From Serilophus lunatus (taxonomy: Eukaryota > Chordata > Aves > Passeriformes > Eurylaimidae), in assembly GCA_013399895.1 (NCBI GenBank), contig VXBA01006569.1, forward strand, positions 774,518 to 838,517: a stretch of DNA of 64,000 bases, written 5' to 3'. The position numbers and the translations under genes were made by a program. The first letter of the stretch is position 1, and the number at the start of each line of letters is the position of its first letter. Under the pieces are notes generated by a model, which saw only the letters and a list, made by a program, of their open reading frames with translations, made no database searches and was not told the DNA's origin. This document shows positions 23,201 to 37,894 of this stretch, one piece after another.

Positions 23201-26200
23201 CCTAATGTTTTCAGAGATGACTGTGAAGTATTTGTGCTGCTCCGCCACTGCTAGGCCTTGGTTGAAGGGAGGGTTTTACTACAGGGTCATACTACAGCTC
23301 AGGGTGCCTGCATAAGACTGTTTTTCCTTTGTTTTGTGTACCAGAATGAGGGTCTGGGCCTATGACTGTGCTCTGACTAGGCTCATTCCCAGAATAACTC
23401 CTCTCCCAGCCTCCTCTGCCTCACAAGAAAAGGAATTCTTAAACAAATGTATAAACACTGGTAGCCTTCAGGTTTGTGTTTCTTTCTGGGTCTAATTTAA
23501 ATGAACAGCAGACATTTTATGGGCTTTTCCAAGTGAACCTACAGGGGCTTATTTGCTCAAGTCTGACTTTCTGACAGCTCTCTACAAGCCTAATCAAAAC
23601 CAGACTTACTCTCATGCGAAGCAGAATAATATATATTAATGCAGCTACAAAGAACCAGGCTAAAGGTAGTAAGTCATAAACCACTGCTATGGCAGCAATC
23701 ATTCAGCCATGTGCATGTACCACATTTGGATTTTGGAACAAAGGGTGCATTTGTTTTGTTCCCATTGTATGAGGAGACAAATAAACACACCTTGCATGTA
23801 GAATATGTGTAACTTGGGAGTTTGTAGCTATCACACAAAGAGCGCCTCCTCACTTCTGTCCCCACAGGTGTGGATGCTGAATGGATACTTCTCTAGGTAA
23901 GGTGCAATCAGTTAGGAGAAGTTGCAGGTGGGAAAGACACTCCTTTTGACCTGGACAGGACAAACTCTAGGACCAAGCTGGATTTCAGTGATGATTTGTT
24001 TTTATAATCTTTTAATTTTTTCATTCTTTGATACACATGATGAATTCTGGTTGGTATAGTTAGGGTAGGGAATTCTGCAGAGACATTAAATTCTTAAAGT
24101 GTCTTGACAGGGAGTTAAACACTGACCTCTGAAAGAAGACTTTTTTCTATTTCTAATTATCCCATAATGTTCCCATCACATAATATCACCTCTCCCTTTA
24201 AAAGGATGTGTTCATGTTCAATTTATGACAACTGGAAGAAATTTCTCCTTATCTGGCACACGCATTATAAAGTGAAATGTGAAAAGAGGTACTGATCTGA
24301 AAAAGTAGGGATGCATCTTTGGGCTGGATCAGATGATGAGGTGCTGCAAGTGTAAGGCATTATTCCCAAAACAAGGAAGAAGGGGAAAGAAATCTGCAGG
24401 ACTGGGCCAAGCTGGAGGAGTGGTAAAATCCTGTGCCCATCCAGGACTTGTCAATCTGTTTAGCCTTCCCCTTCCAACAAAGATGCTAAGTTTGTCTGAA
24501 ACTGGAGAGACATTAAGTAGCTTGAGACTGAGTTTTTCTGTCTGATTTAGAGTTCAGTGTTTCCAGTTTCTCTGTTCAACTATTGTATGACCAAAAATCT
24601 TACCTGTTAGCAGACAGCCAGCATTGGCCACAGTGTGTAAAATATGGTCTGCCTGGTCCTCTTAATAAATATCAAGTCTTGCATGCTAAAGCCATAATTT
24701 AGCCCTTTCTGTATTGCCTTAGTGATTTTGGGGTGATGATGATAGCTTTTGCCTGAAAATCCCACATTATTTGCAACTACCATTTTTTCTAGAGGAGAGA
24801 TTTCAGCCCACGGGCTCATTATTGACATGGGTTTTTTGACATTCCCTCTTTGCTGTTTCCCAATTATTTGGAAGGAAACATCAGATCCTAGGGAAAAGTT
24901 GCATTGTCTGATTCTTTCAAAATGAGCCTGGGCTCCAGCAGACCAACAATTTTTTATTTCCTGTCCAATAAACATATGCCCTTCCACTGTGCAGAACACA
25001 TCAATTGGGATTCAGTGATATTTGAGATCCAAATGGCCCAGGATGCAGGAGAACATCTCTCACGGAAGGCAGTAACAAGACCAAGACATGGATTTGCGCC
25101 ATCTCCTACATGGTAATGTTTCATAGCCATGGAGTGTGTTTAATTGAGAATTTTTGCTTATTTTTATATTTTTATTGGTTTTATTATTTTTGTTTGTTCT
25201 CTTTACTTTGTACAAAACCAGCACACAGACAAATGCCATTAACTACATGGTCATTATTTTTCACTGTTCTCTGCAGAGCATAATTACTCATTTTTTTAAA
25301 TATGTTGTAGCCATTTGATAGGTTTTCCAGGTTTAATGTCTCTCAGCACAATGTGTTACAGTATAACTTGCTTTTGGAAGGGTGGATGACTATAGATAAA
25401 ACACTACTTTAAAAGTATGCAAGTGTCTTTTATTCTTGTTTTTATGAGTAGTATCCAGTTTTGGCATCAGAACACCCATGTAGTATAAATCAAATGCTTT
25501 TAGAGACTTAATTTTTCATAAATTTTTAAAAATGTGGATGTGTTGACATTTTATGAAACCTCTTCTAATGTATTTTTAGATAGACCATTTATGCTGCATC
25601 TTTTTTTAGGATTTCATTTTAATCTTTCAGCCTGTCCAGTTTTATAGGTGTCATATTGAGTGTTGGAAATAGGAATTTCTGTTTCTTTATGTGGCTGCTA
25701 TGAACAGACAAAGTGATAGTAATAGCTGGCTGAAAAACATCAGAATTTGGTAGACAGTTTTTAACCTCTCTGTGTAGACGAAGAAGAAATTTTGGAACAT
25801 TTTGGATGACTTTTTAGCAAGACTACTTTTCACTGTGGACAGGAAAAATGACTCAGACAGAAATAATGTTACTGTTTTATTACAAAGACTTTTAGGGGAT
25901 TTAATGGTGGCTGTTGCACTGGATTGGAATAAAATGGAAATGCTTTTCTAGGAAATTATTATTAAAACTGTAGTCCTTGTTTATGCATGAATTTGGTTAA
26001 CATTTGAAGAGTCTCAACAGGGACTCTTTACAGGCTAGTTTCTGTTGCCTTCCTGTTCGAGGGGCCAGGGCAGTTCAGACAGAAGAAGACATTTTTACAT
26101 CTGTACATCAAATTTCGTATCATGCAGGCTCATGGAATTCCAGAAGTCACTAGATGAAAAGCCTAATGAAGAGAAAAGCCATTTTCCAGGAATGTTGAAA

Positions 26201-29200
26201 AAGTGACACTCAATATAGTCCGGGTTTTGTTTGCTAAATGTTGGTTGGGTAGAATATCCATAAAAATGGGTGTAGAGGAGAGTATTCCACATGCATACAC
26301 ACCTGGCTTCACAGAGGACCCCACTGACTTGTGCTCTTCCTTTCTATGGGAGGAAACAAAAGGACTGTTCTAGATACTTTCATACAGGAACAACCAAGTA
26401 AATCTTTAAATTGCTTTTAAATGATAAATAAATAATTTTGCCTGTTCACCTGTATAAATTATAAGTATTTAAGTTCTATGTAAAATTGAGGAAATGTCTT
26501 TTTAAGTCAAATGTCTTGCCTAATGAAAGCATAGTGGAAAACACAGTAATAATATTAAACCAGGTGACACTGAAAAATGCAGATCTATGTCTTTTGGAGA
26601 GAGAAGGTTCATTAATGAAGGAGATAGGCATAATAATTCACGAGATCAAACTGATAAAACCAGAACCTCCTGAGCTTTATTTAGCTATCCCCTTATTCAG
26701 TTACTTCTCATGGGAAATTCTGATCCTGCATAAGAGAGTGCAGCTACACGAATGAAGTGTGAGTCAGTATGCCTCTTGCCAGCAATAGCAATTATATTTT
26801 TGTCTCATTTGTAGGTGATTTTGAGATCCTGTCTGGGTAGGTTTTTTCCACTCTTGTGTAAATATTCTTCTACTTTCCCAATGTACAAAATCTGAGTCAC
26901 ATAATCAAACTCCAAACTCAGTTTTCTTGCATGTGATGCTGGAAGTCTTTAGTAGGGCCCCTGATAACTTGTGGTGATGTAAATACCACTTGGGTGCTAG
27001 GTGTCACCCACAAATCACAGCCTGGTGAGGACCTCATAGGGAAAGCATCTAAGTGTGCCTTTCATAAAAGGTTGGTTAGTGAATAGTAACATTTAATGTT
27101 TTCTTCTGGACATACAGCATCAAGGTATGTGTTTTTTGGACTCTTTGTGCAGACATACTCCAGATGTGTTCCTTGCTGCTTGGTAGTCACTGCATTCCTC
27201 AGATAACTCTGTGATAATGGTAATATTAGCAAAATTCTAGATATTAGTGGTGCACAACAACTTTCAGGGATACAAGAATTTCCTGCTTGAAAAGAAGGAG
27301 GTTCAGGTATGTTTTGTCTTTATTATCTTACTAGGAGGATTGTCTTACTTGTCTTTCAAAGGAAGAAAAAAGAATGTGATACATACACAGACTGTATTTT
27401 TGCTACTTCTCTCTGATTGCCAGAAAAATGTAGCTTTCACTACTGCTATGTTATTTTTTTTACATCTGGATATTATGCCAAAATGTTGGGGTTGTTTTGT
27501 TTTGTTTTTTTTTTAAAGGTATATATAGAGGAAAATTGATCCTTACTGCTCAGTTGTTGCTTGCCAAGCTTTTTCAGCTGCAGGAAATAATGGAGGCCAA
27601 ACTCTTTGGAACTTATTAGGACTGTCAGTATAATTGAGGGGAATTGTGTGGTGATAAAGTTATGAATCTGTGCCATAGTGCTCTTGTGTAATGGATGCCT
27701 GTAGACATATACATATTTTTATTATGCTGGGATGCTGTGGTATAGCTCCATATTTTTCTGCAATTTCTCTGGATTGTTATATATGGGTGTATATACACAT
27801 GCACAGAGGAGAGAGAGAAAAAGAAATATCTCCTTCCCCTTAATTGTTTAAGCCTTTGAAGACAGCATCTGCTTATAATGATACAGTCATTGACAGGCAG
27901 ATGTTCCAAAACTGAGTTTAACTGTAGCATGAATTGAGATTTCAACAATTCCTTTATATTTTGATATGGCACTTTCAAAACACCACCTATTTCAAATGTA
28001 CAGTAGACAGAAATATAAATGCTTTCACTTTGTCTCATACATTAGCCCAAATAGTGGTTTGGTTTTTTTATATGGTGAATTCCTTTATCAGGAGTCATGT
28101 TCTATGGCACGCCCACAGTTCCCAGTGAAAAATTTGAAAGGAGACATTTGTCTAGAGCTGGGGTTTTGCAGGCTCTCTCTTCCTTGGGTGGTATGTACAA
28201 TGCACCATCTTACCATAGTTCCCACCAGGATTTGTAAGAAGGTTGTTGTTTACCAAAAGAAGACATGGCTTTCACTCAAATTTAACATGTAATGCCACTC
28301 ACAGCCACATCAGCTTTTATGAAAATTGTTTTAAAGGTCTTACTTACAACAGAAAGTGTAAAGAAATATGTGTTTGAGTCAGAAAGCCCAACCTATGCTG
28401 ACAGATCACCACAGGAAGAGAGGGGGCCAAGGTCAAATGCAGAGGGATGTTGCCTGTGTTACATCATTTTCCCTTTCCCAGTAGGAATCTTCCTGTGGGG
28501 ATGGTACAAGCATCAAGTTTCAGGCTGTGAAAGATGACAAACCTTCACCCATGGCTGTTTGCCATTGAGCTGGGCTCTGAGCCTTGCCCTACATGAGCCA
28601 CCTAAGTCCTGGCTTCTCAACTTCCTTGGCTTGCCTGTTGTGTGCTTTGAGGGGAAACTCCTGCCCACTGCTCACCTGGTGCTGTGGTGACACGTGGGAT
28701 GGAAACACAAACAGGTAGAAAACAACTAAGGGAAAAGCATGTCCTGTGCTTCCAGAAGCCTGTGCTTTAGCTCCAAAGCTATCTGGGCTGTTCCACAAAG
28801 CTGAGGTTAATTAAGAGGGCATTATCGTGTTTAATGTCCATGGATTTCGATGAGATGAAGATGGGGAGCAACTCCTTCTGAGGGACAGTCTGCAGGCCAA
28901 GGACATCTGTGGCTCAAAGAGACATGCATTGAAAGGATCGTGGGCTCCGCTCTAAGGGAATTAAGGTCAAAAGATTCCCCTCTTCTTACCTTGAGGTTTG
29001 GGGCACTCTTATTTTCAAGGTTTGACTTAGAAAGTAACCCCTGACAAAGCAGATGGTTTAATTGTAAAGCTGCTAGAGTTTTCCAGAGTTTTTGTAATAT
29101 ATGAGACACTGTGGTTCTTTATAGCTACATAAAAAAACATATCAGGATTCAGCTGGGTGAGCTCCAAACCAATGTATTGTCTCTTATTGATAATTATTTA

Positions 29201-30424
29201 TCATAGACAGATGAAGGAAACACCCCTCTCAATAAACCCTGGTTAGCTTTTCAGTCTGGGAGTTAATTTGTCCATAGTTAAACAGAAGATATTAATAGAG
29301 ACATTAGCTGGTTGTACAAAATACTTCAGAAGTTTGTTTCGAAGTGATTGAAATCAGCTGTTGCTGAACTGAATAACCAGCCACACAACTAAGTTTAGAG
29401 CCCTTGGTCTGTCTGTTGTTTGTTAGTCTAGTGCTTGCTTTTTCAAGCAGCATTACTAGCTGCATTTCTCTGGTGGGTATTAATAATTCAAGGATTAAAG
29501 TAATCTTTGAAAAGGGGCAATTTCAGTGGGTTTTAATGAGAAAGTGGTCCAGCTCTTATATTAAAATATATTTAAAATATTTCCATATTTGAGAAATCAA
29601 GCATCAGGAAAACCAGTCCAGCCTCCAGCAAAAGACCTCTTTGCCAGCAGTTGTAAACCTAGTCAGAAGCAAATGATATGGGAGATAAAGGAGAGCCTTT
29701 TCCTGTCAGAGTCCTGCAGGTCAAGCTGTACTACTGCAGTAAGCTACAATTAAGAAAATGATGGTATTGGTGTGAACTAGGCTGATCTGCCCTTGTCCAG
29801 CCCTGCTGACAGATGCATACAAGTGCTCAACACTTTTGTTCTGACAGCCCTAAGAATCAAAAAATGTCATTGTGGTAATGAACTGGACCTGTTTTTTGTG
29901 AAAAGGAGCTTTCCAGCCATGCACTTCCTTCACTCTGAAGGCAGCTGCGCTCCATTAGTTTCCTTCCTTTAGGCCATTTCTATAGTATATTGCTAAACAG
30001 AAGCATTGCTTTGATTCTTGCAACATACTCAAACAGACCACTGATTTCAATGAATTAATCACTATGTTGATAAGCAGCAGCGAGTTGGAGATACTTTATT
30101 TTGGTTTTTGTTGTTGTTGTGTTTTTCTTCATACATATAAGTAATCACCATTAGCTAAATAGCATGCATTACTTGCCATTATTAAATAACCTAGGATAAC
30201 ACTTCTTAAGTAACATCCTCATTTATGTGGTGGCAGCAATACCTCTACAGTTCAACCAGACTTTGGCAGCCCTGTTTAACATCTGAGCAATTCAGAACTG
30301 TGCTCTTCTTTGACATATTCCCTGGTGGGGACATCACAGCCTTGATGTTAGGGTTGTCCTATAATTTTATGTCTCCCAGTGTTGGATGGATTCCTGGGGA
30401 CTTATTTCCTTGATGAATTGTATG

Positions 30425-30468
30425 AAAAATGCTTTCATAAGGAAAAATGCTTCCATAAGAAAAAATGC
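30425..30468 (+). repeat. 18-bp tandem repeat, about 2.4 copies
   Basis: The unit aaaaatgcttycataagr occurs at 30425-30442 and 30443-30460, with a partial third copy to 30468. The two full copies differ at two positions. Confidence 0.85.
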
Positions 30469-32511
30469 CAGAGATGCCTTTAAAAGATTTTGATGCAATG
30501 CACCTGAATATGGGGTAAGAGGAAAACTCTCCCTATTTAATCTTGAAGTCAGAAGTTTATTGCTGATGTTTACACAGATGCCGTAGATCTGGAGCCACTG
30601 CACATCTGGGGAGTAGGCAGCTAAATCTTCCTTTCAGTTTTTACTGGAAACACAGTCAGTGGAGGCTGGCTGACAGCATGAATAAATCAAAGTGTTGTCC
30701 ACAGGAAACAAGGAGACAGCTGGAATGAAGCATAAATAATGTAATACTAACATGGAGAGATTACTTCATACATCTTATTCAGAGGATTGTAGTGAATGGT
30801 TTGCTGGAAAAATTCTGAGAGAGTGAGAGAGCTTCTCTAAGTGCCTTGTTATGAATGATCTCTTCACCTCCATGCAAAAGGCTGGATTAGCAGGATTCCA
30901 CATGGCCACAGACAGAGAGGCAGGGAAAGATGTGGAAAACAGAAGACAACACAGAATAATCTTTTGATATATTTTATCCCAACTTGGATAGGGGAGTAAA
31001 AGAACAAAGACTTTTTGGTTTCAGCACCATGACAAAAATGATTTTGTCTTTTCCATAAAACTTTACAGATTATAAGAGTGAAGAGGTATATAGTCATCTG
31101 CTTGTCTCCATAAAAAAGTTCCCATTTCTTATCTTTGATGAGAATAGAGTTACTTGCATACTCAGAACATTTAACAACCTATTCCTTCCCAGTATTTTTC
31201 TTCTCTGAGACAAAGCTCTGTCCCCCTCTACCTGCTTGCACTTGGACATTGAAGGAGAGGTGCCCGCCCAAGGGCAGTGTTTGCCACTGAAAAACTTAGC
31301 TGTTGTCAACAGAAGGGGTGGTCTGATGTGGCCAGAAGTGTTATTGAGGGTGTGTCTCAGCAGTCCTTTCAGTCATGGTTGAGTTTGGCTTTGGCTTCTG
31401 CTCACACTAGTACGTGCTTCATGGTGGGGTTACACTGCTCACAGCCTTGAAGTCTACAGAACATGTTATGGAAGCACTGACTTGCCAGGTACTTCAGGAA
31501 GACTCATAGAAGCCCAAGAAGATGGTGACTGGACAGCATAAGCTCCTAAGAATCTTGTTTCCTAAGAAGCTCCAGGAGTTTCCAGTAAAGTCAAACCATT
31601 GAGGGGATCAGATTTTGGTCCTTGCTGAACCAGAAGAGGTCTTGTGTTACCACTTTGCAAATCCATTGCAAACCAGATGCACAGAGGTGTTGGTTGGAGA
31701 GATAAATCCCTGAGAAACTCTATTGTAGAAAGTTAAAACTCTGATCTGAATTCCAATTACTTCCCATTGTATTACAGGCATATTGGATTTCTGAGGCAAA
31801 ATGATTAGAGGAAAAAGAAATCATGAGGTTTTCTGAATCACTAAGTTCTACAATCCTATTTAATGCAAAACATATGCACAGTCCAAGGGAGAATTCATGG
31901 AAGACCCCATAGAAGGAACAACACAATTCCTGAGAGTTTCAGTGGCTGTCAGGGTCACTATTTCCCAATTTCCGTGTTTGAGGCTTTTTTTCTGAAGGCT
32001 GTGATTGCTAGAAAACACCAGAAGAGCAATTGCCAGGAGCAACTTCTAGTTCTACAAATAACATCAAGGAAAGGAGGGACCATTTCTTCTCAAGTCTACT
32101 TGCTCCTTTGAGAAATCTATTGGTTCCTTTCTTCCTATGAGAATACATTTAACTCTTAACAATGGTATTTGGCTGCTTTTGCTCATGCCAGAATCTTTAT
32201 GTGACTCTAAAATCAAAGTGTTCCAGCTTTTCCAGACAAGGTTGCAAATTGTCCCTTAGTATTCCTGAGGACAAAGAACCCTAGCAGGGAAAGAGGCTGT
32301 CCTGAACACAAGATTGCCATAAGAAAGCTGTTCCATGGTAATCTATATTCAGATGCTTCTCCTGGTTGACATAGTTACTTATCTGTGAGGTCTTAGGTTT
32401 TTTGTTCCAGACCAGGCTTTTCTTTTTTTGTGTTCTTTTGTCATAATGCTGCCCCCAAGCCACATTTTGCTTTTGTTGATAGAAATTCCATCCTTGCTGA
32501 TTATGATTCTC

Positions 32512-32528
32512 TGTTTGTTTGTTTGTTT
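32512..32528 (+). repeat. (TGTT)n microsatellite
   Basis: About four perfect tgtt units in otherwise non-repetitive sequence. Confidence 0.85.
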
Positions 32529-34043
32529 AATCACACATAACATTGGAATTTATATGCAGCAAAGATGGTTAGAGAGGTCTCTCAGCTATTCCAAGATGCC
32601 TGTGTTTTATAAGCTGTTACAACCACAATCTTGTCTATTAACTCAGACCCTGTGCTATAGGCTTTTCTCTATCTTCTGCATTCATTTGTCATTGCCTGCT
32701 TCTAAAATCTAGCAAGGAAAAATAAGCCAGTCCACTCCTGCGCTCAAGAGTAGCATCTGTGTGTCATGCAGGATACTATTGGTTCACAGTGACTTTCCTT
32801 ACTTCTTTGTGATCAGCCCCTAGATGGTCTCTGATGTCTTTGTTCTTTGCTAAGTGATGGTGAAAGGCTCTTGAATCACTTTTTAATGGCTTGTAAGATT
32901 GTGTCCTTCTCTCTGCATCAGTCCAGAAAAGACTGATCATATCTGAGATAAGGGTGGTTCCTAAACAAAATATCTCTTCAAGCTCTGTGTTTAAGGTGTT
33001 GATGTAAGATCCACTCCACACTATGTTGTGCCAAAATGAATCTAAATTCAGGGAGATTCTAGACTGGAATATTCTTTGTTGCTTTATTTCTTCTATTGTT
33101 GGCTTCTTCAAGATGGAAACAGCTCCTTTTTTAATCTTCCCAACCACTTATGTGGCTGGATAACTGACAGAAACAAGCCTCTTAGCAAACGGTCCTTTCA
33201 AACTAGCAGGTGTTTTCCTTATTTGACTGAGACAATCTGAACTTTACTTCTTGGATCTCTACAGGTTATAAAAAGGTTGTGAAATTCTTGTTGTAGCAAA
33301 GTTTTCTGATGGGTCCAATTTATTGCCCAGGTGGTGGCTTTTGGCTGAGGTCTTTAGTTTCTTTGTGAATGTAATGTCTCTTACTTCCACAAGTTATTGG
33401 TAAATCTTCTTTGGCACATGTGCAGAGAAGCTCAACAGACAGGCAGGCCAAGGTTGAATTTGTAATGAAGACAGAAGCGGGGAGACAAGGAGAGACAGGA
33501 ACTCAGGGACAGAGGAAAGAGTGGTGCCCATTGAGCCTGAAGGCCAGGGTGCTAGACTTTGCAGTAAACGGGTAAACAAAGTCTCAGCCAGTGAAGTCTG
33601 GAAAGTCTGATGCACAAAGGCATTTTGGCTCAAGCACAAGCATGGAAGCAAAAACATCAGAGCAGAGGCAGTGTCTGGGCAGACAGAGACATTTCAAAAA
33701 TATTCATTTGGCCATTTCTGACTGTGAGGTATTATTTTGCGGAGGATTATTCCTTGTATTGAAGGTAGAGGAATAGCAGCCTGTGTATCAGTCATTTCGG
33801 CAAGACCCATGTTAGCAACTTCTGTATCAACTTAAAAGCTCCTGGTTTATTTTATTTCTTTTGTTTTGAGCTTACAAGTCTGAAAACATAAAAGTAGTCA
33901 AAAAACAGATGACTATTTCTTTTCTTACAGGCACAAACCACTTTTCCGAGCACCAGCTCCAGAAAACTCTGGTGGCTTTGTCCCCATGTTACATATCAGT
34001 GTCTCTGTGACAGTGTCTCTCTTATCCTGGATATGCTTAAGAA

Positions 34044-34842
34044 GTGGGCTCATGGGAATCTCATGAAGTGACAAGACCAAGTGCAAGGTGCTGCACCTGG
34101 GTCACAGCAATTCCCCATATAAATAGAGACTGGGGGATGAGCTGAACAAAAGCAGCCCTGTCAGGGAGCACTTGAGGGTGCTGGTGTAGGAGAGTCTGGA
34201 CTTGAACTCTCAATGTGCACTTGCAGCCCAGAAAACCATTAGTGTCTTGGGATGCATCAAAAGCAGCATGACCAGCAGGTTGAGAGAAACGATTCTGCCC
34301 CTCTACTCCACTCTTTTGAGAATCCACCCAGAGTGCTGCATCCAGCTCTGGTTCCCCACAGAAGAAGGACATCAACCTGTTGGAGCAATTCCAGGGGAGT
34401 TAACTCCAAGATGGTTAGAGGGATGGAGCACCTCTTTGAGGAAAGGCAGAGAGATTGTGTTAGTTCATCCAGGACAAGAGAAGGCTTCAGGGTGACCCAA
34501 TTGTGGCCTTCCAGTACCTGAAGGGAGCCTACAGGAAAGGAGAGGAACTATTTCTAAAATCATGTAGTGACAGGAAAAGGGGAAATGGTTTCAAATTGAA
34601 AGAGAGTAGGTTTACCTTAGATACTGAGAAAGAATTCTTTACTGTGAGGGAGATGAGTCACTGGAACAGGTTGCCCAGAGAGGTTACGGTTGCCCCATTC
34701 CTGGAGGTTTTTAAGGCCAGGTTGGATGGAGAGCTGAGCAACCTGGTCCAGTGAAAGATGTCCTTGTCCACAGCAGGAATGTTGGAACTAGATGATCTTA
34801 AATGTCCCTCCCAACACCGTCCATTCTACGATTCTATGATTA
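34044..34842 (+). mobile_element. CR1 LINE, 3' part of ORF2 and 3' UTR
   Basis: It begins in the C-terminal half of ORF2 (TKCKVLHLGHSNSP near 34075-34115). It continues with LGCIKSSMTSRLRE, FQYLKGAYRKGEELF, and EMSHWNRLPREVTVAPFLEV near 34650-34705. The 3' UTR ends attctacgattctatgatt. Frames are broken by small indels and it is truncated at the 5' side. Confidence 0.92.
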
Positions 34843-37800
34843 TGGTTGTGCCCTTTCTCTGTGCTTTATTTGCTGATGTTAACACCCTGGTAATGCCAAG
34901 ACCCGACATCCACATGTTTCAGATTTTGGACTAGCATCTCCTGTGTCCTTACATGGGAAGAATATTTGCTCAGACTTCAAGTGACCTCTATTGTCTACTT
35001 GTTTCCAGAAACAATGCTTTCTGTTTAAATGACAATAGGCTATAGCTGTCTTCCACATAATCGTAAGACACAGTCACGACACAAAGACATAAGAGCATGG
35101 ACTTAATTTGCAGCATCTATCTGCATCATTGATGGTTTTCATGATTATGTGAGCCTCCTTTATTATGTGCTTGGGTAAAACTGAAGTCCGCAACTGCCAC
35201 ATCAGATGAAACCAAGGCCAGTCTAATCTCCCTGTAACCATGCTTCAAGCAGTTGCCCAAGGAAAGGGAGCACGGTAGAGGAGTGTTTCTTCTCCTGTAC
35301 AGCCTTGCAGCCTTTTGGGTCTGCTGTTCCAGGTGACACAAGTCTTTGGAGAATCAGACCCCTGAGGCCCAAGGATGGTAAAACTCATGGAATCTCCTAC
35401 TAGCCCTGACATTTCCCTATTACTGACTTTTCAACCATGATATGAACCAACATCCTACAGTTTTTTTCAGTGACCCTGAATTCTCATCATTACTGTGTTA
35501 AAGTTGGACTCTTTCTGGTGTTCTAGGTTGTGGTTTGGTAAAGTTTATATGAGTTAGTGACCATAATCCTGATGATGGTTTTTTTCTAGTCATTTCTATG
35601 CTTGTGTTGACAGTACTGCTCTTTTCTGAGAAGCGAACAGTAACTATACTTTATATTAACTTACTTTGAGGTGTTAGGCCACAGCTAATAATTCTGCCTT
35701 CTCTAGGCTTTTGTTTTCTTTAGAAAACAGTTTAAAGATTGCTTGGTACTCTTGTTTTGTTTTTGGCCAGACTCCAGCAAAACAAAGTCTAGAAGTTACA
35801 GTCTAATTAAAACAGTCTTTATTGAGAACTATTGAGCCATAAAGCATATCTGTGTTTTCAACTCTGAACTTCCTTCCTGAGGACATTATATGTTTTAATG
35901 AAAATGAACATGATTTCTTCAGCATCTTTTTTTCCTTTTCATGAACCACAAAGATAAGGTCTGTCACATATGTTGTGTGTCAGAGAAGCACTCAAATGGT
36001 TAAGAGAAAACCAGAACATTTCAGTCAGCCTGTTTCATTGTGTTGATTTTTTTTTCTTTAGAAAAGGGGGGAAAAAACTGTCATTAGCTGCAGTCCCTGC
36101 CAAAACAGACATTTGTTTTCCATTAGCTTCACATATCCTTTCTTAAAGGCTTACTATGAATTGAGACACAGCTCTGGGCAAAGATCTGGTTTATGTAAGG
36201 CATTTTTGATAAGGATAAGTAAACTTCACACTTAGAAGTTTCCTATCTTTTCTAATTCTACACTGACTATCTCTCTATTTAATGCTCAAAGGCTCTGAGC
36301 CTGTCTCACATGGGGAGAGGTGTCCTAGAATAGGAGGGAGTGATGTAGTTAGGTGGCCTTCAGAAGTCCTACAACAAATTAAAGAATAATATACTATTGA
36401 AAACTCTGGTGTCATTCTCAAGAATTAAAATATCTTCCACCTGGGCTCAGGTGGGTCCTGTAGCGAAAGGCATAATTCCTTAGCATATCTACTTAGTAAT
36501 CTACAATAAGTGAAAGAAAAATTTGTTCCAGACATTTTTTTATTTTTAGCTGAAGTGTGGACTGCAAGCCACATTGGCCAGTCAGTTCCCAGCAACCCAG
36601 ACCATGTGTGAGTAGTAATTTCTTTCAAAATAAGATTTTCACATGTTCCAGGTGCAAGGAGCAGTCCATTGCCACATGTCTGCCAGAGGACTCCAGAAGT
36701 AGTTATTCTTTATACTTTTAGGTTGAAAACACTTTTGTAAGTAAAACTCCCAGATTTCAGTGGCTGTGTTTTCTATGGTGCTAGGCAATGCAAGTGCCAT
36801 GAGAGGTCACTGCCTCTTAAAAATTGGGTCATTGATTCTTTGGATAGCACAAACCCCAATACAAACAGCAAGAGGAGAAAGTGGAATACAGCATTTATCG
36901 TGACCACAACCCCTCAATGAAAGTGAATTGCTGGAAAGTTGAAATCTAGAAATACCTCATCAGCCCACAGGCTCCCAGCCTGTATACTGCTCCCCATCAT
37001 GAAAAGTTGAAGGAAACAATAGAGTTTTCAGCCTGTTCTGGAGGTCTGTGGACTTGTAAGCCCTTTGATCAAGAAGGAGGGAGTCTTGTGTACCTAAAAG
37101 ATAGTCAAGCTGTGCCTTGCCAGCAAATCCTTTCTGCGAAAGCCCATGTGAGGCTCCTGTTGCTGACTGGAAAGGGAGTAGAAGAAATTAGACGGGAAGT
37201 GGATAGTGCAGTTCAAGGTAGACAATGTGCTTGGCAAGGCATCTGACTTTAAACACATCTTCCAGGAGGGATGGAGGTTAGCAGCCAAGTTTGGGTCCAC
37301 CAGTTGTGCCTGGCAAGGTAAGTAGAGGAACTTCTGCTGTTTTTGCCTGTGCGGTCTCTTCACAGAAGTTTTGGTCTTGGCTTGGAAGGGTGAACATTTG
37401 AAAATATGGTGTGAGATTGTGGCTGAAGTGAGATAGGGCATCATTACAGAAGTATAATGTGCAGAAAGAGTTGAAGGATATGAGCATGGCCAGAAATGTC
37501 CACTTCAGAAGATCCTCTGCTGTGAGCAGACATATCAGCTTGTGGGCAGCCCTCAAGAGTCTCCATTCACAGGGTATGAAGAAAATGCACTGTTTGGAAT
37601 AGGACTGAATTATTTTTCAGTCTGGTAGAGGAGACACCAGGAAGATATAAATGACCTCTGTGATGAAAGAAGAGATGAAATGGGAAAATCTTTACCCAGA
37701 AAAGTGAAAAGTTTAGAAATCTGTAGTTCAGGTTTCATTTTGGATGGTATAGTATGATACAGGCAATGTTGCCTAGATGGAGTTCTTTGATGTTTAAGAT

Positions 37801-37894
37801 TTTGGTGAGGCTGATATTTGACATACTCATGCTGCATGTGGTATAGAGAATGGGGTAAGTTAATGAAATCACTGAGATATCATAGAGCCTCCCA
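34843..37894. other. Intergenic, nothing recognised
   Basis: AT-rich sequence with no repeat family, exon or RNA gene that I can support. Confidence 0.55.

Larger units (their letters stand above)
20291..34043. other. Intergenic gene desert
   Basis: Nearly 14 kb of mostly AT-rich sequence. The longest frames are minus-strand ones at 24607-24999 (130 codons), 22292-22705 (137), 27625-28038 (137) and 32776-33147 (123). None has a recognisable domain, a convincing initiation context or splice neighbours, so I treat them as chance. Small simple repeats at 30425-30468 and 32512-32528 are listed separately. No tRNA or other RNA gene was recognised. Confidence 0.55.

Noticed and set aside
27625..28038. 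137-codon minus-strand frame
   Set aside because: No domain, no splice context and overlapping plus frames of equal length; composition follows local base content.
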